DNA from: Xanthobacteraceae bacterium
GTDB lineage: Bacteria; Pseudomonadota; Alphaproteobacteria; Rhizobiales; Xanthobacteraceae
Direction of reading: 5' to 3'
DNA: 64,000 nucleotides
Assembly (NCBI GenBank): GCA_019454205.1
Contig: CP075369.1
Location: 2,108,001-2,172,000, forward strand
Translations under genes and position numbers: made by a program
The notes under the pieces: generated by a model
What the model saw: only the letters and a program-made list of their open reading frames with translations
What the model was told of the DNA's origin: nothing
Database searches by the model: none
In this document: positions 1 to 7,778 of the stretch, in pieces
How the letters are laid out: each line of letters opens with the position of its first letter
Numbering within the stretch: position 1 is the stretch's first letter

Positions 1-1275
1 TTCGGGTTCCTGCCCTCCCTGCTCGCGCTTACGCTCTATTCGATGCTGCCGGTGTTGCGAAATACGATCGCGGGGTTAAGCGGGATCGACGGCGCTGTCA
101 GCGAAGCTGCGAATGGCGTCGGCATGACGCGCAGGCAGGCACTGTTCATGGTGGAATTGCCGCTGGCGCTTCCCGTCATCATGGCGGGCATCCGCACCGC
201 GGCGGTCTGGGTGATCGGCACCGCGACGCTGTCCACGCCTATCGGCCAGACCAGCCTCGGCAATTATATTTTCACCGGCCTGCAAACCCAGAACTGGGTG
301 TTCGTGCTGTTCGGCTGCGTCGCGGCGGCCGTACTCGCTCTCATTGTCGATCAACTGCTCGCCCTGATCGAAAGCGGATTGAAAGCGCGAAAGCGCAATC
401 GCATCCTCGCCGGGGCCGCCGGCATCGCGCTCGTCGTCTTCGCGGCGCTCGTTCCCGGCTTTGTGCGGAACGGCAGCGGCTATGTCGTCGGCGCGAAGAC
501 CTTCACCGAACAATTCATTCTCGCCGCACTGATCGAGAACCGGCTGCGCGAGAACGGCCTGCCCGCCGCGCGGCGCGATGGCCTCGGCTCGACCGTGGCC
601 TACGATGCGCTCCTGAGCGGGGAGATCGGCGTCTATGTCGATTACTCCGGAACGATCTGGGCAACCCAGATGCGGCGAACCGACGTGCGCCCGCGCGAGG
701 AAGTGTTGCGCGAAATCCGCAAATGGCTGGAGCCGCAGGGCGTGTTGCTGGCTGGCACACTCGGCTTCGATAATTCCTATGCCCTCGCGATGAAGCGCAC
801 CCGAGCAGCGGAACTGAACATCAAGACCATTGCCGATCTGGCTCGCTACGCGCCGCAACTCTCCATCGCCGCCGACTACGAGTTTCTCGTGCGCCCGGAA
901 TGGACCGCGCTGCGCAATGCCTATGGCCTGCAATTCAGGACGCAACGGCAGATGCAGAGCACGTTCATGTATGAAGCGGTTGCGACCGGCGAAGCCGATG
1001 TGATCTCGGCCTTCTCCAGCGACGGGCGCATTGCGCAGTACGATTTGGTCGTCCTGAGCGACCCGAAAAACTCGCTGCCGCCTTACGATGCAATTTTGCT
1101 GGTATCACCGAAGTACGCGAACGACGAAAAGATGCTTTCCGCGCTCAAGCCGTTGCTCGGCGCAATCAGCGTCGAGAAGATGCGCGAAGCCTCGCTCCTC
1201 GCCGACCGCGCCGAGAACAAGCAGACGCCGGAAGGTGCCGCGCGCTGGCTATGGCAGCAAATCGAGAAGAAATAA
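1..1275 (+). CDS. Fused ABC transporter permease / substrate-binding protein, glycine betaine/choline type (5' partial)
   Basis: The frame is open from base 1, so the gene starts outside the window. The first visible ~130 residues are hydrophobic and look like the end of a BPD_transp_1 permease domain (RRQALFMVELPLALPVIMAG resembles the EAA loop that contacts the ATPase). After one more membrane segment the protein becomes an OpuAC-type binding domain, starting near YVVGAKTFTEQFILAALIE and running to the stop. This permease-binding protein fusion is known for OpuBC/ProWX-type importers of betaine, choline or related osmolytes. The real substrate cannot be read from sequence. The partner ATPase is probably upstream, outside the window. 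Confidence 0.88.
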   Translation, partial: FGFLPSLLALTLYSMLPVLRNTIAGLSGIDGAVSEAANGVGMTRRQALFMVELPLALPVIMAGIRTAAVWVIGTATLSTPIGQTSLGNYIFTGLQTQNWVFVLFGCVAAAVLALIVDQLLALIESGLKARKRNRILAGAAGIALVVFAALVPGFVRNGSGYVVGAKTFTEQFILAALIENRLRENGLPAARRDGLGSTVAYDALLSGEIGVYVDYSGTIWATQMRRTDVRPREEVLREIRKWLEPQGVLLAGTLGFDNSYALAMKRTRAAELNIKTIADLARYAPQLSIAADYEFLVRPEWTALRNAYGLQFRTQRQMQSTFMYEAVATGEADVISAFSSDGRIAQYDLVVLSDPKNSLPPYDAILLVSPKYANDEKMLSALKPLLGAISVEKMREASLLADRAENKQTPEGAARWLWQQIEKK

Positions 1276-1278
1276 GCA

Positions 1279-2133
1279 TCAAGGCCGCAGCCGTTCGATC
1301 TTCAGCCGCTTCGCAATGATGCGGTCCGACATCCGCACCGGCAGCAGGTTGAACAGCCAGCGCGTGAACCCGCCCGGTGTAATGGTGTATCGCGTCTTCA
1401 CGCTTGCGCCGGTCAGCGCGTGGTGGATGAGCTTCGCCACATCTTCCGGCGGCAAGCCGTTCGCACCCAGCTCCTGCATGAAGTGATAGGCCGCTTCCAG
1501 CGGCCTCGCGTAGGGCGAATTGCCGAGCTTCGAGAAATCCGGCGCAGCGCCCTTCCCCCAGATCGGCGTCTTGATCGGACCGGGGCCGATGACGATGACG
1601 TCGATGCCGAACAGCATCATTTCGCGGCGAAGCGATTCCGACAGTCCTTCGACCGCATGTTTGGAAGCGCAATAAGGCCCGGCGAACGGATTGCCGCGCT
1701 TTCCCGCCACCGACGAGATCATCACGATCCGTCCCGGTTCACCTTGCAGCGAGAGGTCCGCACCGAGCAGCGGCGCGAAGGCCTGCGTCGCCGCGATCAG
1801 CCCGATGACGTTGGTCTCGAACTGCTTGCGCCATTTGTCGAGTGACGTTTCCAGAAACGGGCCGGGCACGGCAATGCCCGCGTTGTTCACCAAACCTGCA
1901 AGCGTATGGCCGTTGAGGTCGACGCGTACTTTCGCAGCCGCGGCTTTCACGGCCGCTTCGTCGGTCACGTCGAAGACCAGCGGCTCGAAATTCGCGCCGA
2001 TCTCCTGCTTCAGCCGCGCACCGTCCTCCGGCTTGCGCACGCTGCCGTAGACCTTGAACCCTTGCGCTGCGAGATACTTCGCGGTGGTTTCGCCGATGCC
2101 GGTTGATGCCCCGGTGATGACGACGCTCTTCAT
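1279..2133 (-). CDS. SDR family NAD(P)-dependent oxidoreductase
   Basis: About 284 residues, classical short-chain dehydrogenase. It has the N-terminal TGASTGIG cofactor loop, an NNAG motif, a catalytic Ser in the MISSVAG strand and a YCASK active-site motif (Tyr-x3-Lys). The ATG at 2133 is preferred over an in-frame GTG at 2139, because a GGAG ribosome site lies about 7 bases ahead of the ATG and almost touches the GTG. The gene is convergent with the osmolyte transporter gene, with 3 bases between the stops. The long C-terminal tail ending in IERLRP suggests a lipid or retinol-like substrate class, but the substrate is unknown. Confidence 0.88.
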   Translation of the reverse strand: MKSVVITGASTGIGETTAKYLAAQGFKVYGSVRKPEDGARLKQEIGANFEPLVFDVTDEAAVKAAAAKVRVDLNGHTLAGLVNNAGIAVPGPFLETSLDKWRKQFETNVIGLIAATQAFAPLLGADLSLQGEPGRIVMISSVAGKRGNPFAGPYCASKHAVEGLSESLRREMMLFGIDVIVIGPGPIKTPIWGKGAAPDFSKLGNSPYARPLEAAYHFMQELGANGLPPEDVAKLIHHALTGASVKTRYTITPGGFTRWLFNLLPVRMSDRIIAKRLKIERLRP

Positions 2134-2151
2134 GCGCACTCTCCAAAAATG

Positions 2152-2179
2152 AAACCGCCGGGCGTTTGCCCGGCGGTTT
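2152..2179 (-). terminator. Rho-independent terminator after ilvC
   Basis: A 12-bp perfect inverted repeat (AAACCGCCGGGC / GCCCGGCGGTTT) with a 4-base loop lies directly downstream of the ilvC stop. On the minus strand it is followed by a T-rich stretch (TTTCATTTTT). Confidence 0.85.
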
Positions 2180-2183
2180 TGCT

Positions 2184-3203
2184 TTAGTTCTTGCTCTTGT
2201 CTACCAGAGCCTTGACCTTGATCCAGGGCATCATGGCGCGGAGTTTTTCGCCGACCTCCTCGATGGGATGCTGCGCGAGCTTGGCGCGCGTCGCCTTGAA
2301 CGAAGTCTGGTTGACCTTGTTCTCGAGCATCCAGTTGCGCGTGAAAATACCGCTCTGGATGTCATTGAGCACACGCTTCATCTCGGCCTTGGTTTCGGCG
2401 GTGATGATGCGCGGGCCGGTGACATATTCGCCGTATTCCGCTGTATTCGAGATCGAGTAGTTCATGTTCGCGATGCCGCCTTCGAAGATCAGGTCGACGA
2501 TCAGCTTCACTTCGTGCAGGCACTCGAAATAGGCCATCTCCGGCGCATAACCGGCTTCAACCAGCGTTTCGTAACCAGCCTTGATCAGTTCGACCAGACC
2601 GCCGCAGAGCACGACCTGCTCGCCGAACAAGTCGGTCTCGCATTCTTCCTTGAAGGTGGTCTCGATGATACCGGCGCGGCCGCCGCCGATCGCCGATGCA
2701 TACGACAAGCCGAGGTCGTGCGCGTTGCCGGACGCATCCTTGTGGATCGCGATCAGGCACGGCACGCCGCCGCCACGCAGATATTCGGAACGCACGGTGT
2801 GGCCGGGGCCTTTCGGCGCGACCATGAGCACGTCGATGTCCGGGCGCGGCTCGATGAGGTTGAAGTGCACGTTCAGGCCGTGGGCGAAAAGAAGCGCCGA
2901 GCCTTCCTTCATGTTGGCGTGCAGGTGGTCGCGGTAGATGTCGCCCTGCAATTCGTCGGGCGTGAGCATCATCATCACGTCGGCCCACTTCGCGGCCTCG
3001 ACGACTTCCATCACCTTCAGCTTCTCGCCTTCGGCCTTCTTCACGCCCTGCGAGCCTTTACGCAGCGCGACCGCGACATCCTTCACGCCGCTGTCGCGCA
3101 GGTTCAGCACATGTGCGTGCCCCTGGCTGCCGTAACCGATAACGGCGACTTTCTTGCCCTTGATCAGGTTCAGGTCGGCGTCGCGATCGTAATAAACACG
3201 CAT
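2184..3203 (-). CDS. ilvC: Ketol-acid reductoisomerase (NADP+)
   Basis: 339 residues, the usual length for class I KARI. It converts 2-acetolactate or 2-aceto-2-hydroxybutyrate to the dihydroxy acids of valine/leucine and isoleucine synthesis. The N-terminus MRVYYDRDADLNLIKGKK and the Rossmann motif GYGSQGHAHVLNLRDSG are typical, and the Mg-binding helical C-domain is complete (DLFGEQVVLCGG, EMAYFECLHE). The open frame extends 12 codons further, but the ATG at 3203 has a GGGGG site ahead and matches the family start. It is separated from ilvH by a permease gene and ends at a strong terminator. Confidence 0.97.
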   Translation of the reverse strand: MRVYYDRDADLNLIKGKKVAVIGYGSQGHAHVLNLRDSGVKDVAVALRKGSQGVKKAEGEKLKVMEVVEAAKWADVMMMLTPDELQGDIYRDHLHANMKEGSALLFAHGLNVHFNLIEPRPDIDVLMVAPKGPGHTVRSEYLRGGGVPCLIAIHKDASGNAHDLGLSYASAIGGGRAGIIETTFKEECETDLFGEQVVLCGGLVELIKAGYETLVEAGYAPEMAYFECLHEVKLIVDLIFEGGIANMNYSISNTAEYGEYVTGPRIITAETKAEMKRVLNDIQSGIFTRNWMLENKVNQTSFKATRAKLAQHPIEEVGEKLRAMMPWIKVKALVDKSKN

Positions 3204-3292
3204 AGTCGTAACCCCCGTAAGGCGCGGGTTTTCCCGCATGATCTGTTTCCGCGAAAGCTTCTAGGGGGACCCGCCACCCCCGGCAACCCCCG

Positions 3293-4048
3293 TCAAAGCA
3301 TACCGAAATAGCGCAGCAACGAGCGGGTCGCGAGGCCGATCACCAGCAGGCCCACGACGACCATGAGGATGCGCGTGGGTGCGACCCGCGCGATCAGGCC
3401 CGCGAACGGCGCGGCAATCAGCCCGCCCAGAATGAGCGGCACTACCGGCGAAAGGTCGCCCCAACCGAGATGCAGGATGAGCGTCGCCGAGGTAGCGACG
3501 GTTACGAAGAACTCGGTGAGGTTCACCGACCCGATCACATAGCGCGGCACATGCCCGGTTCCGATCAGCGTGGAAGTCACGACCGGACCCCAGCCGCCCC
3601 CGCCAACCGCATCCAGCGTGCCTCCAGCAAAGCCAATCGCAGGCATCCCGCGCCTGCTCGGATCGACGACCGCGAAGGCACGCAACGCACGAATGACGAT
3701 GATAACGCCGATGATAAGGAGGTAGGTACTGACGAACGGCGCGATCTTCTTGCCATCGATATTCGCCAGCACCGTCGCGCCGACGATGCCACCGATCACG
3801 CCAGGAAGCGCAATGCGCTTCACGATGCTCCAGGAGACGTTCTTGTTGACGTAATGCGAGATGCCCGACGCGGCGGTCGTGAAGATTTCCGCGATGTGAA
3901 TCATCGCGCTCGCCTGTGCCGGTGCAACGCCGCTGGCCATGAGAACAGATGAACCGATCACGCCGAACGCCATGCCCAATGCGCCGTCGACAAGTTGCGC
4001 GAAAATCCCGATCGCTACGAATGTCCAGAAATCGCTGCCGAAATCCAT
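3293..4048 (-). CDS. TauE/SafE family membrane permease
   Basis: 251 residues and strongly hydrophobic, with about seven to eight predicted membrane segments. The two half-repeats typical of the TauE/SafE family are visible: an N-terminal half with QLVDGALGMAFGV and a second half with FAGGTLDAVGGGGWGP. Relatives export sulfite, sulfoacetate or other small organic anions, and the substrate here is unknown. The ATG at 4048 has a GGGG site 6-7 bases upstream; a TTG five codons earlier is the other option. It lies between ilvH and ilvC on the same strand. Confidence 0.88.
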   Translation of the reverse strand: MDFGSDFWTFVAIGIFAQLVDGALGMAFGVIGSSVLMASGVAPAQASAMIHIAEIFTTAASGISHYVNKNVSWSIVKRIALPGVIGGIVGATVLANIDGKKIAPFVSTYLLIIGVIIVIRALRAFAVVDPSRRGMPAIGFAGGTLDAVGGGGWGPVVTSTLIGTGHVPRYVIGSVNLTEFFVTVATSATLILHLGWGDLSPVVPLILGGLIAAPFAGLIARVAPTRILMVVVGLLVIGLATRSLLRYFGML

Positions 4049-4133
4049 TGTGCGCCCCAGCAAAATGAACAGACGGAACCAAGCCTATTCAAACGCTGTT
4101 GCAAGCAAATTGATCCAGCGCAGTTTGCGAGGC

Positions 4134-4688
4134 CTACATTCCCTCAGGGCCGCGCGCGATGGCGGCAATGCCGGTGCGCGAACATTCCACGAGGCCGAGC
4201 GGCGCCATCAGGACCAGAAACTGGTCGATCTTGTCCGACTTGCCGGTCAGTTCGAAGATGAAGCTCTCGGTGGTAGCGTCGATCACGCGTGCGCGGAAAG
4301 CGTCGGCGAGACGCAGCGCCTCGACACGGTTGTCGCCCTTGCCCTTCACCTTGATCAGCGCAAGTTCGCGCTCCAGCGCACGGCCGCTTTCGGTGAGATC
4401 GACGACGCGGTGCACCGGCACAAGACGCTCGAGCTGATGCTTGATCTGCTCGATCACCATCGGCTTGCCAGTGGTCGCAATCGTGATGCGCGAAAGATGC
4501 TTCTCGTGCTCGGTCTCCGACACGGTAAGGCTGTCGATGTTGTAGCCGCGGCCGGAGAACAGGCCGATGACGCGCGCGAGCACGCCCGGCTCGTTATCCA
4601 CGAGGACCGATAGCGTACGGCGCTGCTCGCGCTCGTCGGTTTGCGGCGACGGATAGTGCGTTGTGGTCGGGATCACGGCCATGTTCAT
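4134..4688 (-). CDS. ilvH: Acetolactate synthase small (regulatory) subunit
   Basis: 184 residues. It has an N-terminal ACT domain (RTLSVLVDNEPGVLARVIGL, then GYNIDSLTV) that binds valine for feedback inhibition, and a C-terminal ACT-like domain that activates the large subunit. It lies downstream of ilvI on the same strand, the usual ilvIH order, but a 126-bp gap filled by two inverted repeat elements separates them. The start is ATG AAC ATG with no strong Shine-Dalgarno, so either ATG may be used. Confidence 0.96.
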   Translation of the reverse strand: MNMAVIPTTTHYPSPQTDEREQRRTLSVLVDNEPGVLARVIGLFSGRGYNIDSLTVSETEHEKHLSRITIATTGKPMVIEQIKHQLERLVPVHRVVDLTESGRALERELALIKVKGKGDNRVEALRLADAFRARVIDATTESFIFELTGKSDKIDQFLVLMAPLGLVECSRTGIAAIARGPEGM

Positions 4689-4710
4689 TACACCAGTTCT
4701 TTCTCTTCGC

Positions 4711-4812
4711 CCTCATCCTTCGAGACGCGGGCTTCGCCCGCTCCTCAGGATGAGGCTTTAATATTTCTCATGGTGAGGAGCGCAGCGAAGCTGCGCGTCT
4801 CGAACCATGAGG
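4711..4812. repeat. Pair of inverted dyad repeat elements inside ilvIH
   Basis: Two elements of about 45 bases, each with its own dyad symmetry. Copy 1 (4711-4755) starts CCTCATCCTTCGAGACGCGG and ends CTCCTCAGGATGAGG. Copy 2 (4767-4812) is the same type in opposite orientation, ending CGTCTCGAACCATGAGG. Their cores are short GC-rich hairpins (GCGGGCTTCGCCCGC; GCGCAGCGAAGCTGCGC). This pattern, resembling CCTCATGGTTCGAGACGCGC, is a dispersed intergenic repeat I recognise from Bradyrhizobium-type genomes. It fills the gap between the ilvI stop and the ilvH start and may alter the transcript there. Confidence 0.8.
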
Positions 4813-4814
4813 AT

Positions 4815-6575
4815 TTACACCAACATCTTTCCTTCTTCGGTGACCGCCTCGCCGATGCTCTCGGCAGCGTCGCCCAGGATCATTTCATTGTGCGCGCGTC
4901 CCGACGGGATCATCGGGAAGCAGTTCTCGGCCTTGTCAACCAAGCAATCGAAGATCACCGGCTTGTCGACGTTGATCATTTCCTTGATCGCCGCGTCGAG
5001 GTCGCCGGGCTTCGCGCAGCGGATGCCGACCGCGTGATAGGCTTCCGCCAGCTTCACGAAATCGGGCAGCGCGGCGGAATAGGATTCCGAATAGCGCCCG
5101 CCGTGCAGGAGTTCCTGCCACTGGCGCACCATACCCATGTATTCGTTGTTCAGAATGAAAATCTTGATCGGCAGCCGGTACTGCACCGCCGTCGAGATTT
5201 CCTGCATCGTCATCAGCACCGAGGCTTCGCCCGCGACGTCGATGACCAGCGACTTCGGATGCGCAAGCTGCACGCCGACCGCGGCCGGCAAGCCGTAGCC
5301 CATGGTGCCGAGTCCGCCGGAAGTCATCCAGCGGCGCGGCTCCTGGAAATGCAGGTGCTGCGCGGCCCACATCTGATGCTGGCCGACTTCCGTAGTGATG
5401 TAGGTGTCGCGCTCTTTGGTCAGTTCGTAGAGACGCTCGATCGCGTATTGCGGTTTAATCACGTCGCTCGATTTTTTGTAGTTGAGCGACTTGCGTGCGC
5501 GCCACTTGTTGATCTGCGTCCACCAATCGGCGAGCGCCTTTTTGTCGGGCTGCGCCGAAGTCGTGCGCCACAGGCGGACCATGTCTTCAAGCACATGCGC
5601 GCAATCGCCGATGATCGGAATATCGACCTTCACGTTCTTGTTGATCGAGGAAGCGTCGATATCGACGTGGATTTTCTTCGAATGCGGCGCGAAGGCATCG
5701 AGGCGGCCGGTGATGCGGTCGTCGAAGCGCGCGCCGATGCAAATCATCACGTCGCAGTCGTGCATCGCCCAGTTCGCTTCATACGTACCGTGCATACCGA
5801 GCATGCCAAGCCACTGCGGATCGGCCGCCGGATAGGCGCCGAGGCCCATCAGCGTCGAGGTGATCGGATAGCCCGTGATCTTCACGAGGTCGCGCAGAAG
5901 GACGGAAGCCTCGTTGCCCGAATTGATGATGCCGCCGCCGGTGTAGAACACCGGTCGCTTCGCATTCTTCATCAGTTCGACCGCGGCCTGGATCTTGGCC
6001 ATGTCGCCCTTGAGCTTCGGCTTGTACGACTTGTGCTCGACATTCTTCGGGCCGGTGTATTTGCCCTTGGCGAACTGGATGTCCTTCGGAATATCGACCA
6101 CCACCGGACCTGGACGGCCGGAGCCTGCGATGTAGAACGCTTCATGCAGGATGCGCGAAAGATCGTTCACGTCCTTCACGAGGTAGTTGTGCTTCGTGCA
6201 GGGGCGCGTGATACCGACCGTATCGCACTCCTGAAAGGCATCGTTGCCGATCAGATGCGTCGGCACCTGCCCGGTGATGACGACCAGCGGGATTGAGTCC
6301 ATCAGCGCATCGACCAGGCCGGTGACCGCGTTCGTCGCGCCCGGACCCGAAGTCACTAGCACCGCGCCGACCTTGCCCGACGAGCGCGCATAGCCTTCGG
6401 CGGCATGCACCGCGCCCTGCTCATGGCGGACGAGGATGTGCTGCACGTCCTTCTGCTGGAACAGCGCGTCGTAAATCGGCAGCACCGCGCCACCCGGATA
6501 ACCGAACAGATGCTTCACGCCCTGCTCGGCCAACGCCTTCACCACCATTTCCGCGCCGGTCATTTCATTGCTCAT
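4815..6575 (-). CDS. ilvI: Acetolactate synthase large (catalytic) subunit
   Basis: 586 residues, ThDP- and FAD-dependent. It condenses pyruvate with pyruvate or 2-oxobutyrate. The N-terminal ThDP domain has FGYPGGAVLPIYDAL with the catalytic Glu in LVRHEQGAVHAAEGYAR. The central FAD-binding domain and the C-terminal ThDP/Mg motif (DVAGEAS ... LNNEYMGM) follow. The Mg-ligand position normally occupied by Asp (GD) reads Glu (GE). The open frame extends 34 codons upstream, but the ATG at 6575 has GGAG 6 bases ahead and matches the family N-terminus MSNEMTGAEM. It sits behind an attenuator with an Ile/Val leader peptide. Confidence 0.97.
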   Translation of the reverse strand: MSNEMTGAEMVVKALAEQGVKHLFGYPGGAVLPIYDALFQQKDVQHILVRHEQGAVHAAEGYARSSGKVGAVLVTSGPGATNAVTGLVDALMDSIPLVVITGQVPTHLIGNDAFQECDTVGITRPCTKHNYLVKDVNDLSRILHEAFYIAGSGRPGPVVVDIPKDIQFAKGKYTGPKNVEHKSYKPKLKGDMAKIQAAVELMKNAKRPVFYTGGGIINSGNEASVLLRDLVKITGYPITSTLMGLGAYPAADPQWLGMLGMHGTYEANWAMHDCDVMICIGARFDDRITGRLDAFAPHSKKIHVDIDASSINKNVKVDIPIIGDCAHVLEDMVRLWRTTSAQPDKKALADWWTQINKWRARKSLNYKKSSDVIKPQYAIERLYELTKERDTYITTEVGQHQMWAAQHLHFQEPRRWMTSGGLGTMGYGLPAAVGVQLAHPKSLVIDVAGEASVLMTMQEISTAVQYRLPIKIFILNNEYMGMVRQWQELLHGGRYSESYSAALPDFVKLAEAYHAVGIRCAKPGDLDAAIKEMINVDKPVIFDCLVDKAENCFPMIPSGRAHNEMILGDAAESIGEAVTEEGKMLV

Positions 6576-6621
6576 CGTCCGCTCCACTTCACCGATCTCG
6601 TTTCCTGTCGCCCAGAATCGA

Positions 6622-6645
6622 AAAGGGGCCTCGAAAGACCCCTTT
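6622..6645 (-). terminator. Attenuator terminator of the ilvI leader
   Basis: On the minus strand AAAGGGG and CCCCTTT pair, extended by a TC/GG step across a TTTCGA loop, giving a 9-bp stem, followed by TTTT. It lies between the leader-peptide stop and the ilvI start, where an attenuator is expected. Confidence 0.82.
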
Positions 6646-6673
6646 GCGCACCACCTCGCTCTGCCCGGCTCGT

Positions 6674-6724
6674 TCAAGCCGTGCGGGGGGTGCGCCCTCC
6701 TACTACGATAATAATCTTGCGCAT
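6674..6724 (-). CDS. ilvI leader peptide (Ile/Val-rich attenuator peptide)
   Basis: A 16-codon frame read directly from the minus strand encodes MRKIIIVVGGRTPRTA and a TGA stop. It contains three consecutive Ile codons (ATT ATT ATC) followed by two Val codons (GTA GTA). GTA is an uncommon codon in this GC-rich genome, which fits a stalling sensor. It lies about 100 bases ahead of ilvI, and its stop is about 30 bases before the terminator hairpin. This matches the branched-chain leader peptides known from other proteobacteria. The ribosome site ahead is weak. Confidence 0.82.
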   Translation of the reverse strand: MRKIIIVVGGRTPRTA

Positions 6725-6756
6725 TTGGGTATTCTGCCGTCCAAAAGTTGCGCGGA

Positions 6757-6785
6757 CCCTAATGGCCCTCGCGAGTAGCGTCAAG
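6757..6785 (-). promoter_or_regulatory. Candidate promoter for the ilvI leader transcript
   Basis: CTTGAC at 6785-6780 matches the rhizobial sigma-70 -35 element. 17 bases further a weak -10 (TTAGGG, overlapping CATTAG) lies about 35 bases ahead of the leader ATG. The -10 match is poor, so this is tentative. Confidence 0.35.
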
Positions 6786-6836
6786 GCTTTATGCGCCTCC
6801 TTTTCAGGGGCGGCAAGCCCGCCGCCTGCGCAGGAA

Positions 6837-7769
6837 ATGCGCATTACTCACGGGATTGTGCCTCAGGGCCGGTTCCGGCGACGCCCGGACCAGCCTAGCT
6901 TGCCCCAAACCGGGACCGACCACTTGCCCTTCCTGCGCGAGAAAAACGGGAGCCTCTCTCCCCACAAGCTGATCGCGTTCACAGGATGCTGCCTGCCGGC
7001 GCTCTACCTGTTCGGAAAGATGCTCGGCGGGGAGCTGGGACCGGAGCCTCTCAAATATCTGACCCACCAGACCGGCGACTGGTCGTTGCGGCTTCTTTTC
7101 ATTTCGCTCTGCGTGACGCCGGCGCGACGCCTGTTCAACGCGCCGAAATGGATCAATACCCGCCGCACCTTCGGCTTCGGCGCGTTTCTCTACGCGATGA
7201 CGCACGCGATAATCTATGTCATCGACCAGAGCTTCGATTTCACCGTGGTCGCGCGCGAGATCGCGGCGCGCGTCTATCTCATTATCGGCATGTTCGCGCT
7301 GGTCGGATTCTTCTTCCTCGGCATCACTTCGACCGACCGCATGATCCGCTACATGAGCGGGCCGCGCTGGAACCGGCTGCATCGCATCACCTACCTGATC
7401 GCAATTCTGTCGGTGATTCATTTCACGATGCAAAAGAAGCTCAATATCTACGAGCCGACATGGATGGCGGGCCTGCTTGCGTGGCTTCTGTTCTACCGTT
7501 CCATGCAGAAGCGCGTAGACAATGTTGGAGTTCTTCACCTGATTGCGCTTGCCGTTGCCGCAACCCTGTTCACCGTTCTCGTCGAAGCGCTGTGGTACGG
7601 CACCATGACCGGCGTAGACTGGCGGCGCGTGCTCGCGGCGAACCTGCTGTTTCCCGAACACATCCGCCCGGCATGGGTGGTGCTATTCGTTTCGCTTGGT
7701 ATCACCGCTGCGGCAGCCGCCGCGCAACGGCTCTGGCCGCGCGAGCGGGCGCGGGAAAAGCTTCGGTAA
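6837..7769 (+). CDS. msrQ: MsrQ-type heme-binding membrane subunit (ferric reductase-like)
   Basis: 310 residues from the chosen ATG. It has about six membrane segments in a ferric-reductase-like domain (THQTGDWSLRLLFISL, RRTFGFGAFLYAMTHAIIY, RLHRITYLIAILSVIHF), with the histidines expected to bind heme b. This is the YedZ/MsrQ pattern. In MsrPQ it passes quinone electrons to the periplasmic methionine sulfoxide reductase MsrP. No msrP gene lies in the window. The start is uncertain: ATG 6837 has AGGA only 2 bases away, and the conserved part begins near 6960. A Trp-containing C-terminal tail is longer than in E. coli. Confidence 0.82.
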   Translation: MRITHGIVPQGRFRRRPDQPSLPQTGTDHLPFLREKNGSLSPHKLIAFTGCCLPALYLFGKMLGGELGPEPLKYLTHQTGDWSLRLLFISLCVTPARRLFNAPKWINTRRTFGFGAFLYAMTHAIIYVIDQSFDFTVVAREIAARVYLIIGMFALVGFFFLGITSTDRMIRYMSGPRWNRLHRITYLIAILSVIHFTMQKKLNIYEPTWMAGLLAWLLFYRSMQKRVDNVGVLHLIALAVAATLFTVLVEALWYGTMTGVDWRRVLAANLLFPEHIRPAWVVLFVSLGITAAAAAAQRLWPRERAREKLR

Positions 7770-7778
7770 ACGAAACAA

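Larger units (their letters stand above)
6622..6724 (-). promoter_or_regulatory. ilvI leader/attenuator region
   Basis: Besides the terminator hairpin, the minus strand holds two competing pairings. GCGCACC (6695-6689, inside the leader peptide codons) can pair with GGTGCGC (6652-6646, just before the terminator). A small hairpin CGGCT...AGCCG contains the leader stop codon. A C-run (6690-6685) could alternatively pair with the terminator's GGGG. Such layouts allow ribosome stalling at Ile/Val codons to decide terminator formation. The exact antiterminator is my inference. Confidence 0.7.

Noticed and set aside
2166..3311. 381-residue plus-strand open frame opposite ilvC
   Set aside because: Mirror frame of ilvC with His/Arg/Asp-rich composition from high-GC antisense codons; ilvC itself is unmistakable.
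4641..6296. 551-residue plus-strand frame opposite ilvI/ilvH
   Set aside because: Antisense artefact; no family motif, and it crosses the gap between two real genes.
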